Positions 14,867-24,843 of a stretch of 64,000 bases of DNA are shown piece after piece. Source of the stretch: Variovorax beijingensis (GTDB taxonomy: Bacteria; Pseudomonadota; Gammaproteobacteria; Burkholderiales; Burkholderiaceae_C); contig NZ_VIVL01000008.1 of the NCBI RefSeq assembly GCF_007828835.1, positions 1 through 64,000 on the forward strand, in the 5' to 3' direction. How positions within the stretch are numbered: position 1 is the first letter of the stretch; each line of letters opens with the position of its first letter. The notes below the pieces were generated by a model, which made no database searches, had not been told where the DNA came from, and saw only the letters and a program-made list of their open reading frames with translations. Position numbers and translations under genes: made by a program.

Positions 14867-15918
14867 GACGGTTCTCCAGAAGACGAAGGGATGGAAGGAG
14901 CAGAGAGGGACGAAGAGAGCAACGGGAAGCCGGGCACCGCCGAGGTATCGAACTGGTAGCCTTCGCTGTCATGGCCGACGACACGCGCGATTTCGCGCAC
15001 CCGCCGGGCACGGCCGCGCCCGGCGATGAAGACGATGACGTGGACCGCCTCGGCAATCAGGGCGCGCGGCACCGTCACGGAGACCTCCTGCACCAGTTGC
15101 TCCAGCCGCGTGAGGGCGCCCTGCGCGGAGCCGGCATGCACGGTGGCGATCCCGCCCGGATGCCCGGTGCCCCAGGCCTTGAGCAGGTCCAGCGCCTCGG
15201 CGCCGCGCACCTCGCCGACCACGATGCGGTCGGGCCGCAGCCGCAAGGTGGCGCGCACCAGGTCGGCCATGGTGGTCACGCCCGGTTCGCTGCGCATGCT
15301 CACGTGGTCGTCGGAGCGGCATTGCAGCTCCACCGTGTCCTCGAGGATCAGCACCCGATCTCGGGTGTCGGCGATCTCGTCGAGCAACGCGTTCGCGAGC
15401 GTCGTCTTGCCCGTGCTGGTGCCGCCGGCCACCACGATGTTCAGGCGGTCGCGCACCGCCCGCCGCAGGAACGCGGCTTGCGCTTCGGTCAGGATGCCGT
15501 CGGCCACGTAGTGCGCGAGGGTCATGATGCGCAGCGCCCGCTTGCGGATCGCGAAGGACGGCGCCCGCACCACCGGCGGCAATACGCCCAGGAAACGCTC
15601 GCCGGTCTCGGGCAGCTCGGCCGAGAGGATCGGCATACCGGCATGCACCTCGGCGCGCACGTGCGCGGCGACGAGCCGGATGATGCGTTCGGCCACGGGC
15701 GGCGGCAGCGCCGCGTCGGTCGGCGCGCGGCCGCTGCCGAGCCGGTCCACCCACAGCGAACCATCGGGGTTGAGCAGCACCTCCACAACCTCCGGATCGG
15801 CGAGGGCCGCTGCGATTTCTGGCCCCATGGCGGTGCGCAACATGCGGATGCGCCGGGCCACCGCGTTGTCCACGACGCCTGGCGACGAGCCGGAAGAACG
15901 ATCAGACGGCTGGACCAT
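14863..15918 (-). CDS. trbB: Conjugal transfer ATPase TrbB (VirB11-like)
   Basis: From the ATG at 15918 the product is 351 residues, the family's usual size. It has an N-terminal domain and a VirB11 ATPase core: Walker A GGTSTGKT at 165-172, Asp box LILEDTVELQ at about 190-199, RLRPDRIVVGEVRGAEA and the histidine motif GHPGGIATVHAGS. Longer in-frame starts up to 16128 would run through the CopG gene and encode unrelated sequence. The first 17 bases overlap the CopG gene. Confidence 0.94.
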   Translation of the reverse strand: MVQPSDRSSGSSPGVVDNAVARRIRMLRTAMGPEIAAALADPEVVEVLLNPDGSLWVDRLGSGRAPTDAALPPPVAERIIRLVAAHVRAEVHAGMPILSAELPETGERFLGVLPPVVRAPSFAIRKRALRIMTLAHYVADGILTEAQAAFLRRAVRDRLNIVVAGGTSTGKTTLANALLDEIADTRDRVLILEDTVELQCRSDDHVSMRSEPGVTTMADLVRATLRLRPDRIVVGEVRGAEALDLLKAWGTGHPGGIATVHAGSAQGALTRLEQLVQEVSVTVPRALIAEAVHVIVFIAGRGRARRVREIARVVGHDSEGYQFDTSAVPGFPLLSSSLSAPSIPSSSGEPS

Positions 15919-16369
15919 CAGCGGCCTCCTCCGGCTCCTGCCCTGCGTGCATTGGCGCCGCTTCAGGCTCGATCTCCTCATGGACCTCGCGTACCAGACT
16001 GCGCCCGCGCTGCAGGTGCCGCCCGAGCTGCTCGATGAACTGCACATAGCGGGCCCGCCCCTGCGCGCGTGCGGCTTCCTGCTGGCCCTCGGGCACCGGG
16101 ATCGAGACGGTGAGGAAGTAGCGGACATAGAGCGCGACCGTTTCGATCAGGATGTTCTGGTCGCGCTCCAGCCGGTCGAACTGGCGCGAGAGCCGGTCCA
16201 GGCGTTTGGCGATCGCTGCCTCGCGCTGGTCGCCGCCATCGGGCGACAGGAACGACGCCAGCGCCGCGGCGATCACGGCAGATTTCGAGACACCCTTGTG
16301 CACCGCCAGACGATCCAGCCGTTTGGCGTGCTCCGGCTCGATGAAGATGTTGAGGCGAGCCCGGCTCAT
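15902..16369 (-). CDS. CopG-family ribbon-helix-helix protein between traG and trbB
   Basis: The 155-residue protein begins with an RHH unit, RARLNIFIEPEHAKRLDRLA then KGVSKSAVIAAALASFL, followed by a coiled-coil-prone region (RLDRLSRQFDRLERDQNILI) and an acidic tail. This gene is a regular member of the Tn4371 operon between traG and trbB and probably regulates transfer genes. It overlaps traG by four bases and trbB by 17. Confidence 0.85.
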   Translation of the reverse strand: MSRARLNIFIEPEHAKRLDRLAVHKGVSKSAVIAAALASFLSPDGGDQREAAIAKRLDRLSRQFDRLERDQNILIETVALYVRYFLTVSIPVPEGQQEAARAQGRARYVQFIEQLGRHLQRGRSLVREVHEEIEPEAAPMHAGQEPEEAADGPAV

Positions 16370-18366
16370 AGGGCGATCCCGTCGTCAGGGTCCAGCGCGG
16401 CGAGGCGCGCAGTGCGCGTGAGCTGACGACCCACGTCCCGCGGCCCCAGCGGTACGTCGTCCTCGTCATAGAGCACCAGCAGGCTGTCGTCCTCCGGCAG
16501 CGCCGGCGTGTCGCGCACGACTTCCAGCTCGGGCTTGAGCTGGTAGCCGCCCTCGTCGGCAAAGCCACCCGCATCGACTGACGACAAAGACTCAGGAGCG
16601 ATCAGCGGCGCCAGTCCGCTCCAGTCGTCGGGCCGTGTCGCAGGACGATCCCCGTAGAAGCCCGCAGCCAGCGCCGGTGGTGGCAGCACACGCCGCGTGA
16701 AGTTGCGGTCCTGGTAGTAGCGCAGCTTCCTAGCCTTGATCGGCGGATGGCCGGAGACCATCACCACCGCGTCGTCGGGTGGCAGCTGCATCACTTCGCC
16801 CGGCGTCAGCAGCGGCCGCGCCGTCTCCTGGCGCGAAACCATCAGGTGGCCCAGCCACGGCGCGAGCCGGTGCCCCGCGTAGTTGCGCTGCGCGCGCAAC
16901 TCGGTGGCCGTCCCCAGCGCCTCCGAGATGCGCTTGGCCGTGCGCTCGTCGTTGGTGCCGAACGCAATGCGCACATGGCAGTTGTCAAGAATCGCGTGAT
17001 TCGGGCCATAGGCCTTGTCGATCTGGTTCAGGGACTGCGCGATCAGGAAGGCACGCAGGTCGTAGCCGGCCATGAACGCCAGCGCAGATTCGAAGAAGTC
17101 CAGTCGGCCCAGCGCCGGGAACTCGTCGAGCATCAGCAGCAGCTTGTGGAGCCGTGCGATGCCATCGGACCCGTCGAGCGATTCGGTGAGGCGCCGGCCG
17201 ATCTGGTTGAGGATCAGGCGGATCAGCGGCTTGGTGCGGCTGATGTCCGAGGGCGGGACGACCAGGTACAGCGAGACCGGGTGTTTCGCCGAGATCAGGT
17301 CGGCGATGCGCCAGTCGCAGCGCGAGGTGACTTCAGCCACCGTCGGGTCGCGATACAGCCCCAGGAAGGACATGGCCGTGGACAGCACCCCGGAGCGCTC
17401 GTTGTCGCTCTTGTTGAGCACCTCACGGGCAGCCGAAGCAACGACCGGATGGATGTCCTCACCCAGGTGCCGCGTCGTCATCATCCGGTGCAGCGTGACC
17501 TCGAAGGGGCATGCGGGATCGGAAAGGAAGTTCGCCACCCCACGCAGCGTCTTGTCCTCACCCGCGTAGAGCACATGCAGGATCGCCCCGACCAACAGCG
17601 CATGGCTGGTCTTCTCCCAGTGGTTACGCCGCTCGAGTGCGCCCTCAGGATCGACCAGGATGTCCGCGATGTTCTGCACGTCGCGCACCTCGTGCGCGCC
17701 GCGGCGCACTTCGAGCAGCGGGTTGTAGGCAGCCGAGCGCGCCTCGATCGGATTGAACAGCAGGCAGTGCGAGAAGCGAGCGCGCCAGCCAGCCGTGAGA
17801 TTCCAGTTCTCGCCCTTGATGTCGTGGATCACGGCCGAGCCGGGCCAGGACAGCAGCGTGGGCACCACGAGCCCGACGCCCTTGCCGGAGCGCGTGGGCG
17901 CGAACGCCATCACATGCTCTGGGCCCTCATGACGCAGATAGGCGCCGCTCTTGTCCGAAGTCTTGCCGAGGAACACACCTGCCGGCTTCGTCAGTCCGAC
18001 CTTGTCGATCTCCTCACGCTCGGCCCAGCGCGCGGAACCGTAAGTTGTGACGCGCTTGGCCATCCGCGCGCGCCATACGGCCATCGCAATGGCTGCGCCC
18101 GTCGCCGACATCCCGCTCAATGCGGCTATGACCCCACCACGCTTGAACACCTGGGGCGCATAGGTCTCGTAGAAGTACCACCACGCGAACAGCTTCCACG
18201 GCTCGTAGACTGGCACGCCGGAAACCTCGAACCACCAGGGCCCGAGCCTCGATTGGTAACCCAGCGCGTGCGCCGTCCACTGCGTGGCCGCCCACACCCC
18301 GCCCAAGGCGGCGCCGAGCACCACGAATATCTGTCCGAACAGGATGCCGGTCGCTGCTGTCGGCAT
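16366..18366 (-). CDS. traG: Coupling protein TraG (VirD4-like)
   Basis: The 666-residue type IV coupling protein has two N-terminal membrane helices (about 8-28 and 76-98), the TraG motif TYGSARWAEREEIDKVGL (108-125), Walker A APTRSGKG with K162, and Walker B LLMLDEFPALGRLDFFES. It brings the relaxase-DNA complex to the Trb channel. GGGAGGTGG lies just upstream of the ATG at 18366, which decides the start over an earlier in-frame ATG. It heads the transfer operon. Confidence 0.95.
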   Translation of the reverse strand: MPTAATGILFGQIFVVLGAALGGVWAATQWTAHALGYQSRLGPWWFEVSGVPVYEPWKLFAWWYFYETYAPQVFKRGGVIAALSGMSATGAAIAMAVWRARMAKRVTTYGSARWAEREEIDKVGLTKPAGVFLGKTSDKSGAYLRHEGPEHVMAFAPTRSGKGVGLVVPTLLSWPGSAVIHDIKGENWNLTAGWRARFSHCLLFNPIEARSAAYNPLLEVRRGAHEVRDVQNIADILVDPEGALERRNHWEKTSHALLVGAILHVLYAGEDKTLRGVANFLSDPACPFEVTLHRMMTTRHLGEDIHPVVASAAREVLNKSDNERSGVLSTAMSFLGLYRDPTVAEVTSRCDWRIADLISAKHPVSLYLVVPPSDISRTKPLIRLILNQIGRRLTESLDGSDGIARLHKLLLMLDEFPALGRLDFFESALAFMAGYDLRAFLIAQSLNQIDKAYGPNHAILDNCHVRIAFGTNDERTAKRISEALGTATELRAQRNYAGHRLAPWLGHLMVSRQETARPLLTPGEVMQLPPDDAVVMVSGHPPIKARKLRYYQDRNFTRRVLPPPALAAGFYGDRPATRPDDWSGLAPLIAPESLSSVDAGGFADEGGYQLKPELEVVRDTPALPEDDSLLVLYDEDDVPLGPRDVGRQLTRTARLAALDPDDGIAL

Positions 18367-18405
18367 AGGGCGCCACCTCCCAGGCGTATGAGTTCCAGCA
18401 CATGT

Positions 18406-18455
18406 GTGCCGCTGCGGCACGCAGGCATGAGTCTGGAATCAAGCCGCCGGGCGGC
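18406..18455. promoter_or_regulatory. Two GC palindromes in the traG-LysR intergenic region
   Basis: The 263 bp between traG and the LysR gene contain two perfect inverted repeats: GTGCCG-CTG-CGGCAC at 18406-18420 and GCCGCC-G-GGCGGC at 18443-18455. They lie 40-90 bp upstream of the traG start, where an activator or repressor of the transfer operon could bind. They might instead form an RNA hairpin terminating the LysR transcript, though no T run follows on either strand. I see no clear sigma-70 promoter. Confidence 0.35.
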
Positions 18456-18629
18456 ACACCCATGGGGGCGTGGCGTGGCGTACGTTGGCGTGGGACTGGC
18501 TTGCGACTCCTTCTTCTGCTGAGTGCATGAGCCTTCAGGCTGTCATGACGGGAGCATTCCACGGGCAGCTCGACAACTCCATGGCTGTTGGAGCGAGGCA
18601 GTTCGCCTTGCAATCCCGCACCGTAACGT

Positions 18630-19517
18630 TCAGTTCAAAGCTGTGGCGTGGGTAAGAAACCGTTGCAGCGATTCGGGCAGGCCATTGCGCCGGTGCTTGT
18701 GCAGCACGTAGGTTGTGAAGTGCACCGGTTCGGCGAGCGGCACGACCACGACGTCCGTACGTCGCAGTGCCCGCATGTGGTCAGCATCTGCAACCCCAAC
18801 CCCCAGACCTGCCGCCACACGGGTCAGATAGCCAGTCAGTGTGCGAGCCTCCCCGACGATTGTCGGAGCTACAGAATATCGCCGACGTACTGCCTTCATC
18901 TGCTGACATAGTCCTGGATGGTAGGAAGCACTGCAGGCGATGGCGGGGAAGGATGACAACTCGGCAAGGGAAACCACCTCGCGGCAGGCGAGCTCATGTG
19001 CTCTTGGAAGCAACGCCACGATGGGGCTCATCCAGGCCACATGTTGCGCGATGGCTTCACTATCTGGCAGGCCGAAGGAGAACCCTGCATCCATCTCCTC
19101 GCTGCGCAGCGCGGCCAAGAGTTCTGCCGGGCGCATTTCCGTCAGCTCCACTGGGATATCGGGGACAAGTTCCCGCCAGCGGGTCAGGCATTCGGCCAGC
19201 CTGGGCTGCACCGTGCTGTCGTCCGCGCCGATGCGCAAGGGCTCGCGATAGCGTGCATCGGTTTCGCGTATGACGCGTTTAATGCGCTCCAGACGCAAGA
19301 AAAGTCCTCGCGCATGATCAAGCAATTTGGCACCTGCGGGAGTGAGCTCGAGTCTGCGGGGCTTTCGAATTAAAAGAGCCACGCCCATTCGGTCTTCCAG
19401 GTCACGGACGGTTCGCGACAGTGGAGTCTGGTCGATATGGACTCGCTCGGCGGCGCGACGGAAGCTCAGTTCCTCTGCAACGGCCATGAAATGGCGAAGG
19501 TGGCGCAGTTCGATCAT
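18630..19517 (-). CDS. LysR-family regulator in the traR position
   Basis: The 295-residue protein has an N-terminal LysR helix-turn-helix, MIELRHLRHFMAVAEELSF then RVHIDQTPLSRTVRDLE, and a C-terminal co-inducer domain. The ATG at 19517 gives the canonical LysR start; the extra 16 residues of a longer frame are unlike the family. In Tn4371-type elements a LysR gene called traR precedes traG with this orientation, so it probably controls transfer rather than the neighbouring catabolic genes. A role in regulating the adjacent APC permease cannot be excluded. The gap to the permease stop is 121 bp. Confidence 0.82.
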   Translation of the reverse strand: MIELRHLRHFMAVAEELSFRRAAERVHIDQTPLSRTVRDLEDRMGVALLIRKPRRLELTPAGAKLLDHARGLFLRLERIKRVIRETDARYREPLRIGADDSTVQPRLAECLTRWRELVPDIPVELTEMRPAELLAALRSEEMDAGFSFGLPDSEAIAQHVAWMSPIVALLPRAHELACREVVSLAELSSFPAIACSASYHPGLCQQMKAVRRRYSVAPTIVGEARTLTGYLTRVAAGLGVGVADADHMRALRRTDVVVVPLAEPVHFTTYVLHKHRRNGLPESLQRFLTHATALN

Positions 19518-19638
19518 CTGCGCGCCAGCAATGAGGCAAGACAGAACTCGGTCACGGGCGGCCATGGTGCCGATGTCGGAGCGAGCCGCTTCGAACTTTC
19601 GAGTTGCGGTGCCATCTCAATCAACCGATCAAGCCATC

Positions 19639-21111
19639 CTAGTCGCGATCTTGGCCGAGATTCGCGAAACGCGCGGGGTCACGGCGCTTGAGTCGACCTG
19701 CCGCCAACCACCCGACAGACGCTGCGATCGGCAACAGACCGATCAAAGCGAGAGCACTCCTTTCGCTGGCGCCCGTCAAAATATGGAAGTTCGCAACCGC
19801 AAGCACCAGGACCACGCAAAGCCCCATTCCCGCCAACGCCGGCAGCAGCAGGATCCGGACCTTGCCATAACCGTGCGATGCGCGGCGAAAGAACCTAATC
19901 ACCGAGATCGCGGTGGCGATCATCAGCAAGAGCACACAGACCGTGGCCAGGTTACTCAGCCACGAGAACATCGTCAGGACCGGATCTGCACGGGCCACGG
20001 CGAAGCCGATCACCACGGCGGCGCACAAGGCCGTCTGCAACAGCGAAGCAATATGCGGGCTCTTGTGCCTGGGATGTGTCCAACCGAGCCGTGGTGGCAG
20101 CAAGCGTTCACGTCCCATCGAGTAGAAATAGCGCGCGGTCGAGTTGTGAAATGCGATCAATCCTGCATAGATACTGACGATGAACATGCCGCGCAGGATC
20201 ATGGTCAAGTGCGATCCCGCATAGGTATCTGACAAGGTGTACAGGAAATTCGTTGGGTCACCCAAGGCAGCAACCGTGGCAGCGACCTTGTCAGTGCCGG
20301 CACCCAGCACCAGGCACCACAGCGAGAACGAGTAGAAGCCGCCCACGAGCAACAGCGCGGCGTATGTGGCGATCGGGATGCTGCGTTTGGGATCCTTGGC
20401 TTCCTCGCTGTAGATGGTCGTCGCCTCGAAGCCTATGAAGGCCGCAAAGCAGAAGAGCAATCCGATGAACGGGTTTCCGCCAGCGATCACCTGCGGGGTG
20501 AAGGACTTGAAGTTGATACCGTCCGCCCCTCCCTGGCTGAGAATCAGCACATCAAGAATCAGCACCACCGCATATTCCGCAACGACGAAGCCGGCCAGCA
20601 CCTTCGCGGAGAAGTCGATCTGGCGATAGCCGAAGTACGCTACCGTCGCCATGGCTGCCAGTGCGCAGGCCCACCATGGAACACTCAGCCCAAACTGGGC
20701 AAGCAAGGCCTCGGACGAGACAGCGCCCAGCAGGCCGTATAGCCCGAATTGCAGTGTGAGGTAGCCCAGGATCGCCACCATCGCCGCAGCGCCGCCGGCG
20801 CTTCCACCAAGGCCGCGGGCAACCATGGCATAGAAGCCCCCTGCACTCGTGACGCAAGTGGCCATCGCCGTGTAGCCCGCGGCGAACAGCAGCAGCAGCG
20901 CCAGCGCCACAACAACCAGCGCGGGCGTGCCGGCACCGTTGCCCAGCATGATCCCAAGTGGAAAGCCACCAGCGACAACGCTCAATGGGCTTGCCGCCGA
21001 GATCACCAGCAGTGTGATGAACCCCGCGCTGAGCGTTGAACGGCGCAGAGTGGTGGAGCGGACTGCGGCAGCCTCCTGTGGCCGCTCCAACAAGGTGTTC
21101 ATAACTTCCAT
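19639..21111 (-). CDS. APC-family amino acid/polyamine-type permease
   Basis: The 490-residue protein has about 12-13 hydrophobic segments and the APC signature near its N-terminus, LVISAASPLSVVAGGFPLGI and AGYTAMATCVTSAGGFYAMV, plus AAFIGFEATTIYSEEAKDP in the helix 6 region. It would import an amino acid, amine or related compound. CAGGAG six bases before ATG 21111 supports that start. It is the last gene of the leftward catabolic operon, 187 bp after the nitroreductase gene, so it may have its own promoter. Confidence 0.85.
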   Translation of the reverse strand: MEVMNTLLERPQEAAAVRSTTLRRSTLSAGFITLLVISAASPLSVVAGGFPLGIMLGNGAGTPALVVVALALLLLFAAGYTAMATCVTSAGGFYAMVARGLGGSAGGAAAMVAILGYLTLQFGLYGLLGAVSSEALLAQFGLSVPWWACALAAMATVAYFGYRQIDFSAKVLAGFVVAEYAVVLILDVLILSQGGADGINFKSFTPQVIAGGNPFIGLLFCFAAFIGFEATTIYSEEAKDPKRSIPIATYAALLLVGGFYSFSLWCLVLGAGTDKVAATVAALGDPTNFLYTLSDTYAGSHLTMILRGMFIVSIYAGLIAFHNSTARYFYSMGRERLLPPRLGWTHPRHKSPHIASLLQTALCAAVVIGFAVARADPVLTMFSWLSNLATVCVLLLMIATAISVIRFFRRASHGYGKVRILLLPALAGMGLCVVLVLAVANFHILTGASERSALALIGLLPIAASVGWLAAGRLKRRDPARFANLGQDRD

Positions 21112-21298
21112 GTACTGTCTCCTGACTCGGCATGCGATGTTCGAAGCCGGAATTGCGGGTGGGCGCGAACCTGCTCGGTTGCAGCAAAGGGGTGGCCGGC
21201 AGTCTATGAATAGAAGCCTGCTGCGCGGTATCCCGGATCGGCAAGCCGTTGCGCGGCCGTTGTGCGCGAGACCAGTCGTGGCACATCCAGCCGATGCT

Positions 21299-21895
21299 TC
21301 ATTCGCTGAAAGTGAACCGCCCCTCGGCTGCCAATTGGGTCAGCGGCAGTCGTCCGTTGGGCATCTCGCGAGCGCGCAGCCCCTCGGCAAGCAAGGCCTT
21401 GTCGCCCTGCTTGCCAATCGCCAACACCGTTTCCAGCGCGTAGGTGTCTGGAATGCCTGCGGCCTTTCGCAGCCGATCTGCATCGAAGCCCGCCATCCCA
21501 TGGGCGGACCAGCCCGCGAGCGTGGCCTGGAAAGCGATGCTGGCCCACGCCGCGCCGGCATCGAACGAATGCCATGCGTTGGGCGCGGCATCTGTCTGCC
21601 CTGGAAACACGGCTTGCCTGGCCGACACGATGACCACCAGTGCAGCTGCATGCTGGGCCCAGCCTTGGTTGAATTCCACCAGCGTAGCAAAGATCGGCTC
21701 CCAACTGAGGGTCTCGCGCTGCGCATAGATGAAGCGCCATGGCTGCGCGTTGTATGCCGAGGGTGCCCACCGAGCTGCTTCCAGCAGGCTCAGCAGCATG
21801 GGCTTGGCAATCGGCTCGCCCGTGAATGCGCGCGGCGACCAGCGGTCGACGAACAGGGAATTGATCGGGTGATCGGGCTGGCGTGCTTCAGTCAT
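21299..21895 (-). CDS. Nitroreductase-family flavoprotein
   Basis: The 198-residue protein has the nitroreductase N-terminal pattern RWSPRAFTGEPI, EAARWAPSAYNAQPWRFIYA for FMN binding, and a Gly-rich C-terminal region (LAIGKQGDKALL). It would use NAD(P)H and FMN to reduce a nitro, quinone or enoate substrate. It begins six bases after the aldehyde dehydrogenase gene, with AGGAAACC upstream, so it is in the operon. The substrate is unknown. Confidence 0.85.
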   Translation of the reverse strand: MTEARQPDHPINSLFVDRWSPRAFTGEPIAKPMLLSLLEAARWAPSAYNAQPWRFIYAQRETLSWEPIFATLVEFNQGWAQHAAALVVIVSARQAVFPGQTDAAPNAWHSFDAGAAWASIAFQATLAGWSAHGMAGFDADRLRKAAGIPDTYALETVLAIGKQGDKALLAEGLRAREMPNGRLPLTQLAAEGRFTFSE

Positions 21896-21901
21896 GGTTT
21901 C

Positions 21902-23377
21902 CTAGTTGAGTTGATTCGTTCGCGGGCTCTCGATTCCCGCCATGTTGATGTACTTGATGACCAAGTAGTCCTCGATGCCATGGCGCGATCCCTCGCGTCC
22001 GAGGCCCGATTGCTTGACACCGCCGAACGGCGCCACCTCGTTGGAGATCAGCCCGGTGTTCACGCCAACCATGCCGTACTCGAGGCGCTCCGCGACACGC
22101 CACACGCGGCCGAGATCGCGTGCATAGAAATAGCTTGCCAGGCCGAATTCGGTGTCGTTCGCCATCGCGACGACTTCGTCTTCTGTCTCGAAGCGAAACA
22201 GGGGCGCGAGCGGCCCGAAGGTCTCCTCGCGCGCGACGCGCATGGCCTGGGTGACGCCCACGAGCACGGTCGGCTCGAAGAAGCTGCGCCCCAGCGCATG
22301 CCTGCCGCCACCGGTGATCACCTGCGCCCCTCTTTCTAGCGCGTCAGCCAGATGTTCCTCGACCTTCCGCACGGCCGCGTCGTCGATCAACGGCCCGATG
22401 CGTACGCCCTCCTCCTCGCCGGACCCCACCTTCAGCGCCTTCAGCGCGTCCGCCAACTTGCGTGCAAACTGGTCGTAGACCTTGGAGTGCACGTACAGCC
22501 GGTTGGCGCATACGCAGGTCTGGCCTGCATTGCGGAACTTGGACACGATGGCCCCTTCCACCGCGGCGTCGAGATCTGCATCTTCGAAGACGATGAAAGG
22601 TGCATTGCCTCCCAGTTCCATCGACACCTTCTTTACTGTCGCCGCGGTCTGCTGCATCAGATGTCGCCCGACTTCGGTGGAGCCGGTGAAACTAAGCTTG
22701 CGCACCAACGGATTGGTCGCCAACTCCGTCCCGATGTCGCCAGCCGACCCGGTGACTACCGACAGCACGCCCGAAGGAATCCCTGCACGTTCGGCCAACG
22801 CCGCGAGAGCAAGCGCCGTCAACGGTGTCTGGCTCGCCGGCTTGACGACCATGACGCAACCCGCGGCCAATGCCGGTCCCGCCTTGCGCGTAATCATCGC
22901 AGCGGGAAAATTCCAGGGCGTGATTGCCGCGCACACACCCACGGGCTCCTTGGTCACCACGATCCTCTGGGTGGAGATCGGCGAAGAAATCGTCTCGCCG
23001 TAGACCCGCTTGGCCTCCTCGGCGAACCATTGGATGAAGGACGCCGCGTAGGCAATCTCGCCGCGCGCTTCCGCCAGCGGCTTGCCTTGCTCGGCAGTCA
23101 TGATTCTGGCGAGGTCGTCCTGGTTCTCCAGGATCAGCGCGTGCCAGCGCGCCAGCAGCGCCGAGCGGTCATGGGCCGTGCGCGCGCGCCATGCGGGCCA
23201 CGCACCATTCGCGGCGTCGATCGCCTGGAGGGTTTCGGTGGCACCCAGGCGCGGTACGTGAGCCACCACGGCGCCACTGGCGGGGTTGGTGACGGCGATG
23301 GTTCGGGCGGCAGATATCCACTGGCCCGCCACGAAGCATTGCTCTCGAAGCAGAGAAGGGTCTCGCAGGTTCAACAT
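21902..23377 (-). CDS. NAD(P)-dependent aldehyde dehydrogenase, succinate-semialdehyde type
   Basis: The 491-residue enzyme has AITPWNFPAAMITRKAGPAL, catalytic Glu in MELGGNAPFIVFEDADLDAA, catalytic Cys288 in AGQTCVCANRLYV, and KQSGLGREGSRHGIEDYL at the end. These match the GabD group that oxidises succinate semialdehyde to succinate, although related enzymes take glutarate or other semialdehydes. It follows a second aldehyde dehydrogenase by 25 bp, and the two share only general family similarity, so they probably act on different intermediates. Confidence 0.88.
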   Translation of the reverse strand: MLNLRDPSLLREQCFVAGQWISAARTIAVTNPASGAVVAHVPRLGATETLQAIDAANGAWPAWRARTAHDRSALLARWHALILENQDDLARIMTAEQGKPLAEARGEIAYAASFIQWFAEEAKRVYGETISSPISTQRIVVTKEPVGVCAAITPWNFPAAMITRKAGPALAAGCVMVVKPASQTPLTALALAALAERAGIPSGVLSVVTGSAGDIGTELATNPLVRKLSFTGSTEVGRHLMQQTAATVKKVSMELGGNAPFIVFEDADLDAAVEGAIVSKFRNAGQTCVCANRLYVHSKVYDQFARKLADALKALKVGSGEEEGVRIGPLIDDAAVRKVEEHLADALERGAQVITGGGRHALGRSFFEPTVLVGVTQAMRVAREETFGPLAPLFRFETEDEVVAMANDTEFGLASYFYARDLGRVWRVAERLEYGMVGVNTGLISNEVAPFGGVKQSGLGREGSRHGIEDYLVIKYINMAGIESPRTNQLN

Positions 23378-23402
23378 GGTGCAGGAACTCGGGGTTGAGG
23401 TT

Positions 23403-24836
23403 TCAGATCTGGGTGATCAGCTTGGTCACCAGGAAGCTGTCGAAGGACTCGGTGCCGCCCTCGCTGCCGAAGCCGCTGTCCTTCACGCCGCCGAAAGGCA
23501 GCTCGGGATGCGCCATGCCGGAATGGTTGATGTTGACCATGCCGGCCTCCAGTTCGTTGGCCACGCGCGTCGAGGTCTGGATCGACTGCGTGAAGACGTA
23601 GGCAGCCAGGCCGAAAGGGAGCGCGTTGCCCAGGCGCAATGCATCGTCCACCGTATCGAAACGCGCGAGGGCGGCCAGGGGTCCGAATGGTTCCTCACGC
23701 ATGACGCGAGCGTGCTGCGGCACGTTAGCGATCACGGTCGGCTCGTGAAAATGGCCGCGCTCGCCCAATGTGCCGCCGCCTGCGAGCACCTGCGCGCCCG
23801 CCTGCACTGCGTCGTCCACGAGTTCGCGTATGGCTTGCAGGCGCCTCTCGTGGATCAGTGGCCCCATTTGGACGCCCTCTTCCAAGCCATGGCCCACCTT
23901 CACGCCGCGCATCGCATCGGCGAAACTGGCCACGAAGCGGTCGTGGATGCCTGCCTGGACAAAGAAGCGCGAGGGCGAGACGCACACTTGGCCGGCATTG
24001 CGGGTCTTCAGTCGCGCAAGCAGAGTCGCGGCCTGCTCTACGTCAGCATCATCGAATACCAGAACCGGCGCATGACCGCCGAGTTCCATGTTCATTCGCT
24101 TCATGTGCGAGCCCGCGAGCGCCGCGAGATGCCTGCCCACCGGAACCGAGCCGGTGAACGAGACGACCCGCACCAGGGGCGATTCGATCAATTGGCGCGA
24201 GATCTCGCTTGGCACGCCCCACACGATGTTGAACACGCCTTCGGGCAGTCCCGCGTCGTGGAACAAGCGAGCCATCGCCACAATGGCGCTTGGCGATTCT
24301 TCCGGCCCCTTGAGCACGACGGTGCAGCCGGCGCCGATCGCGGCCACGACCTTCTTCATCGCCTGGCCAAATGGAAAGTTCCAAGGGCTGAATGCGACGC
24401 AGACGCCTGCCGGCTCGCGCACCACGAACTGGCGCACCGCCGGATTGCGCGATGGCACGACACGGCCGTAGATGCGACGGCATTCCTCCGCGTGCCATTC
24501 GATATGCTCGACGGCGTTGAGCACCTCGGCCACTGCTTCCGGCAATGGCTTTCCGTTGTCCAGCGTGATGCCATGCCCGATCTCGCTGGCGCGCTCGCGT
24601 GCCAGCGCTGCCGCCTTGCGCAACACCTCGGAACGCTCCATCGGCGAACTGCGCCGCCAGGACTGGAACGCCCGGTGTGCGGCCCTCAGTGCCGCATCGA
24701 CGTCCTCGCGCGTTGCCCAGGGCAGGCGCCCGAGCAGATCAAAGGTGGCGGGATCACGCACGTCCTGTCCTGGACGGCCATCGCCATTCAGAAAGCGGCC
24801 GCCGACATAGAGGGAAAGCTCGGGATACAACATCAT
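23403..24836 (-). CDS. Aldehyde dehydrogenase, second of a tandem pair
   Basis: The 477-residue enzyme has [20 protein letters not shown], Glu in [20 protein letters not shown], catalytic Cys285 in [14 protein letters not shown], and [17 protein letters not shown] at the end. I chose the ATG at 24836 because GAGG lies five bases before it; an upstream ATG (24851) would overlap the monooxygenase gene. It sits between the flavin hydroxylase and the first aldehyde dehydrogenase, so it likely oxidises an aldehyde released in the pathway. Confidence 0.88.
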   Translation of the reverse strand: MMLYPELSLYVGGRFLNGDGRPGQDVRDPATFDLLGRLPWATREDVDAALRAAHRAFQSWRRSSPMERSEVLRKAAALARERASEIGHGITLDNGKPLPEAVAEVLNAVEHIEWHAEECRRIYGRVVPSRNPAVRQFVVREPAGVCVAFSPWNFPFGQAMKKVVAAIGAGCTVVLKGPEESPSAIVAMARLFHDAGLPEGVFNIVWGVPSEISRQLIESPLVRVVSFTGSVPVGRHLAALAGSHMKRMNMELGGHAPVLVFDDADVEQAATLLARLKTRNAGQVCVSPSRFFVQAGIHDRFVASFADAMRGVKVGHGLEEGVQMGPLIHERRLQAIRELVDDAVQAGAQVLAGGGTLGERGHFHEPTVIANVPQHARVMREEPFGPLAALARFDTVDDALRLGNALPFGLAAYVFTQSIQTSTRVANELEAGMVNINHSGMAHPELPFGGVKDSGFGSEGGTESFDSFLVTKLITQI

Positions 24837-24843
24837 GGTTTCC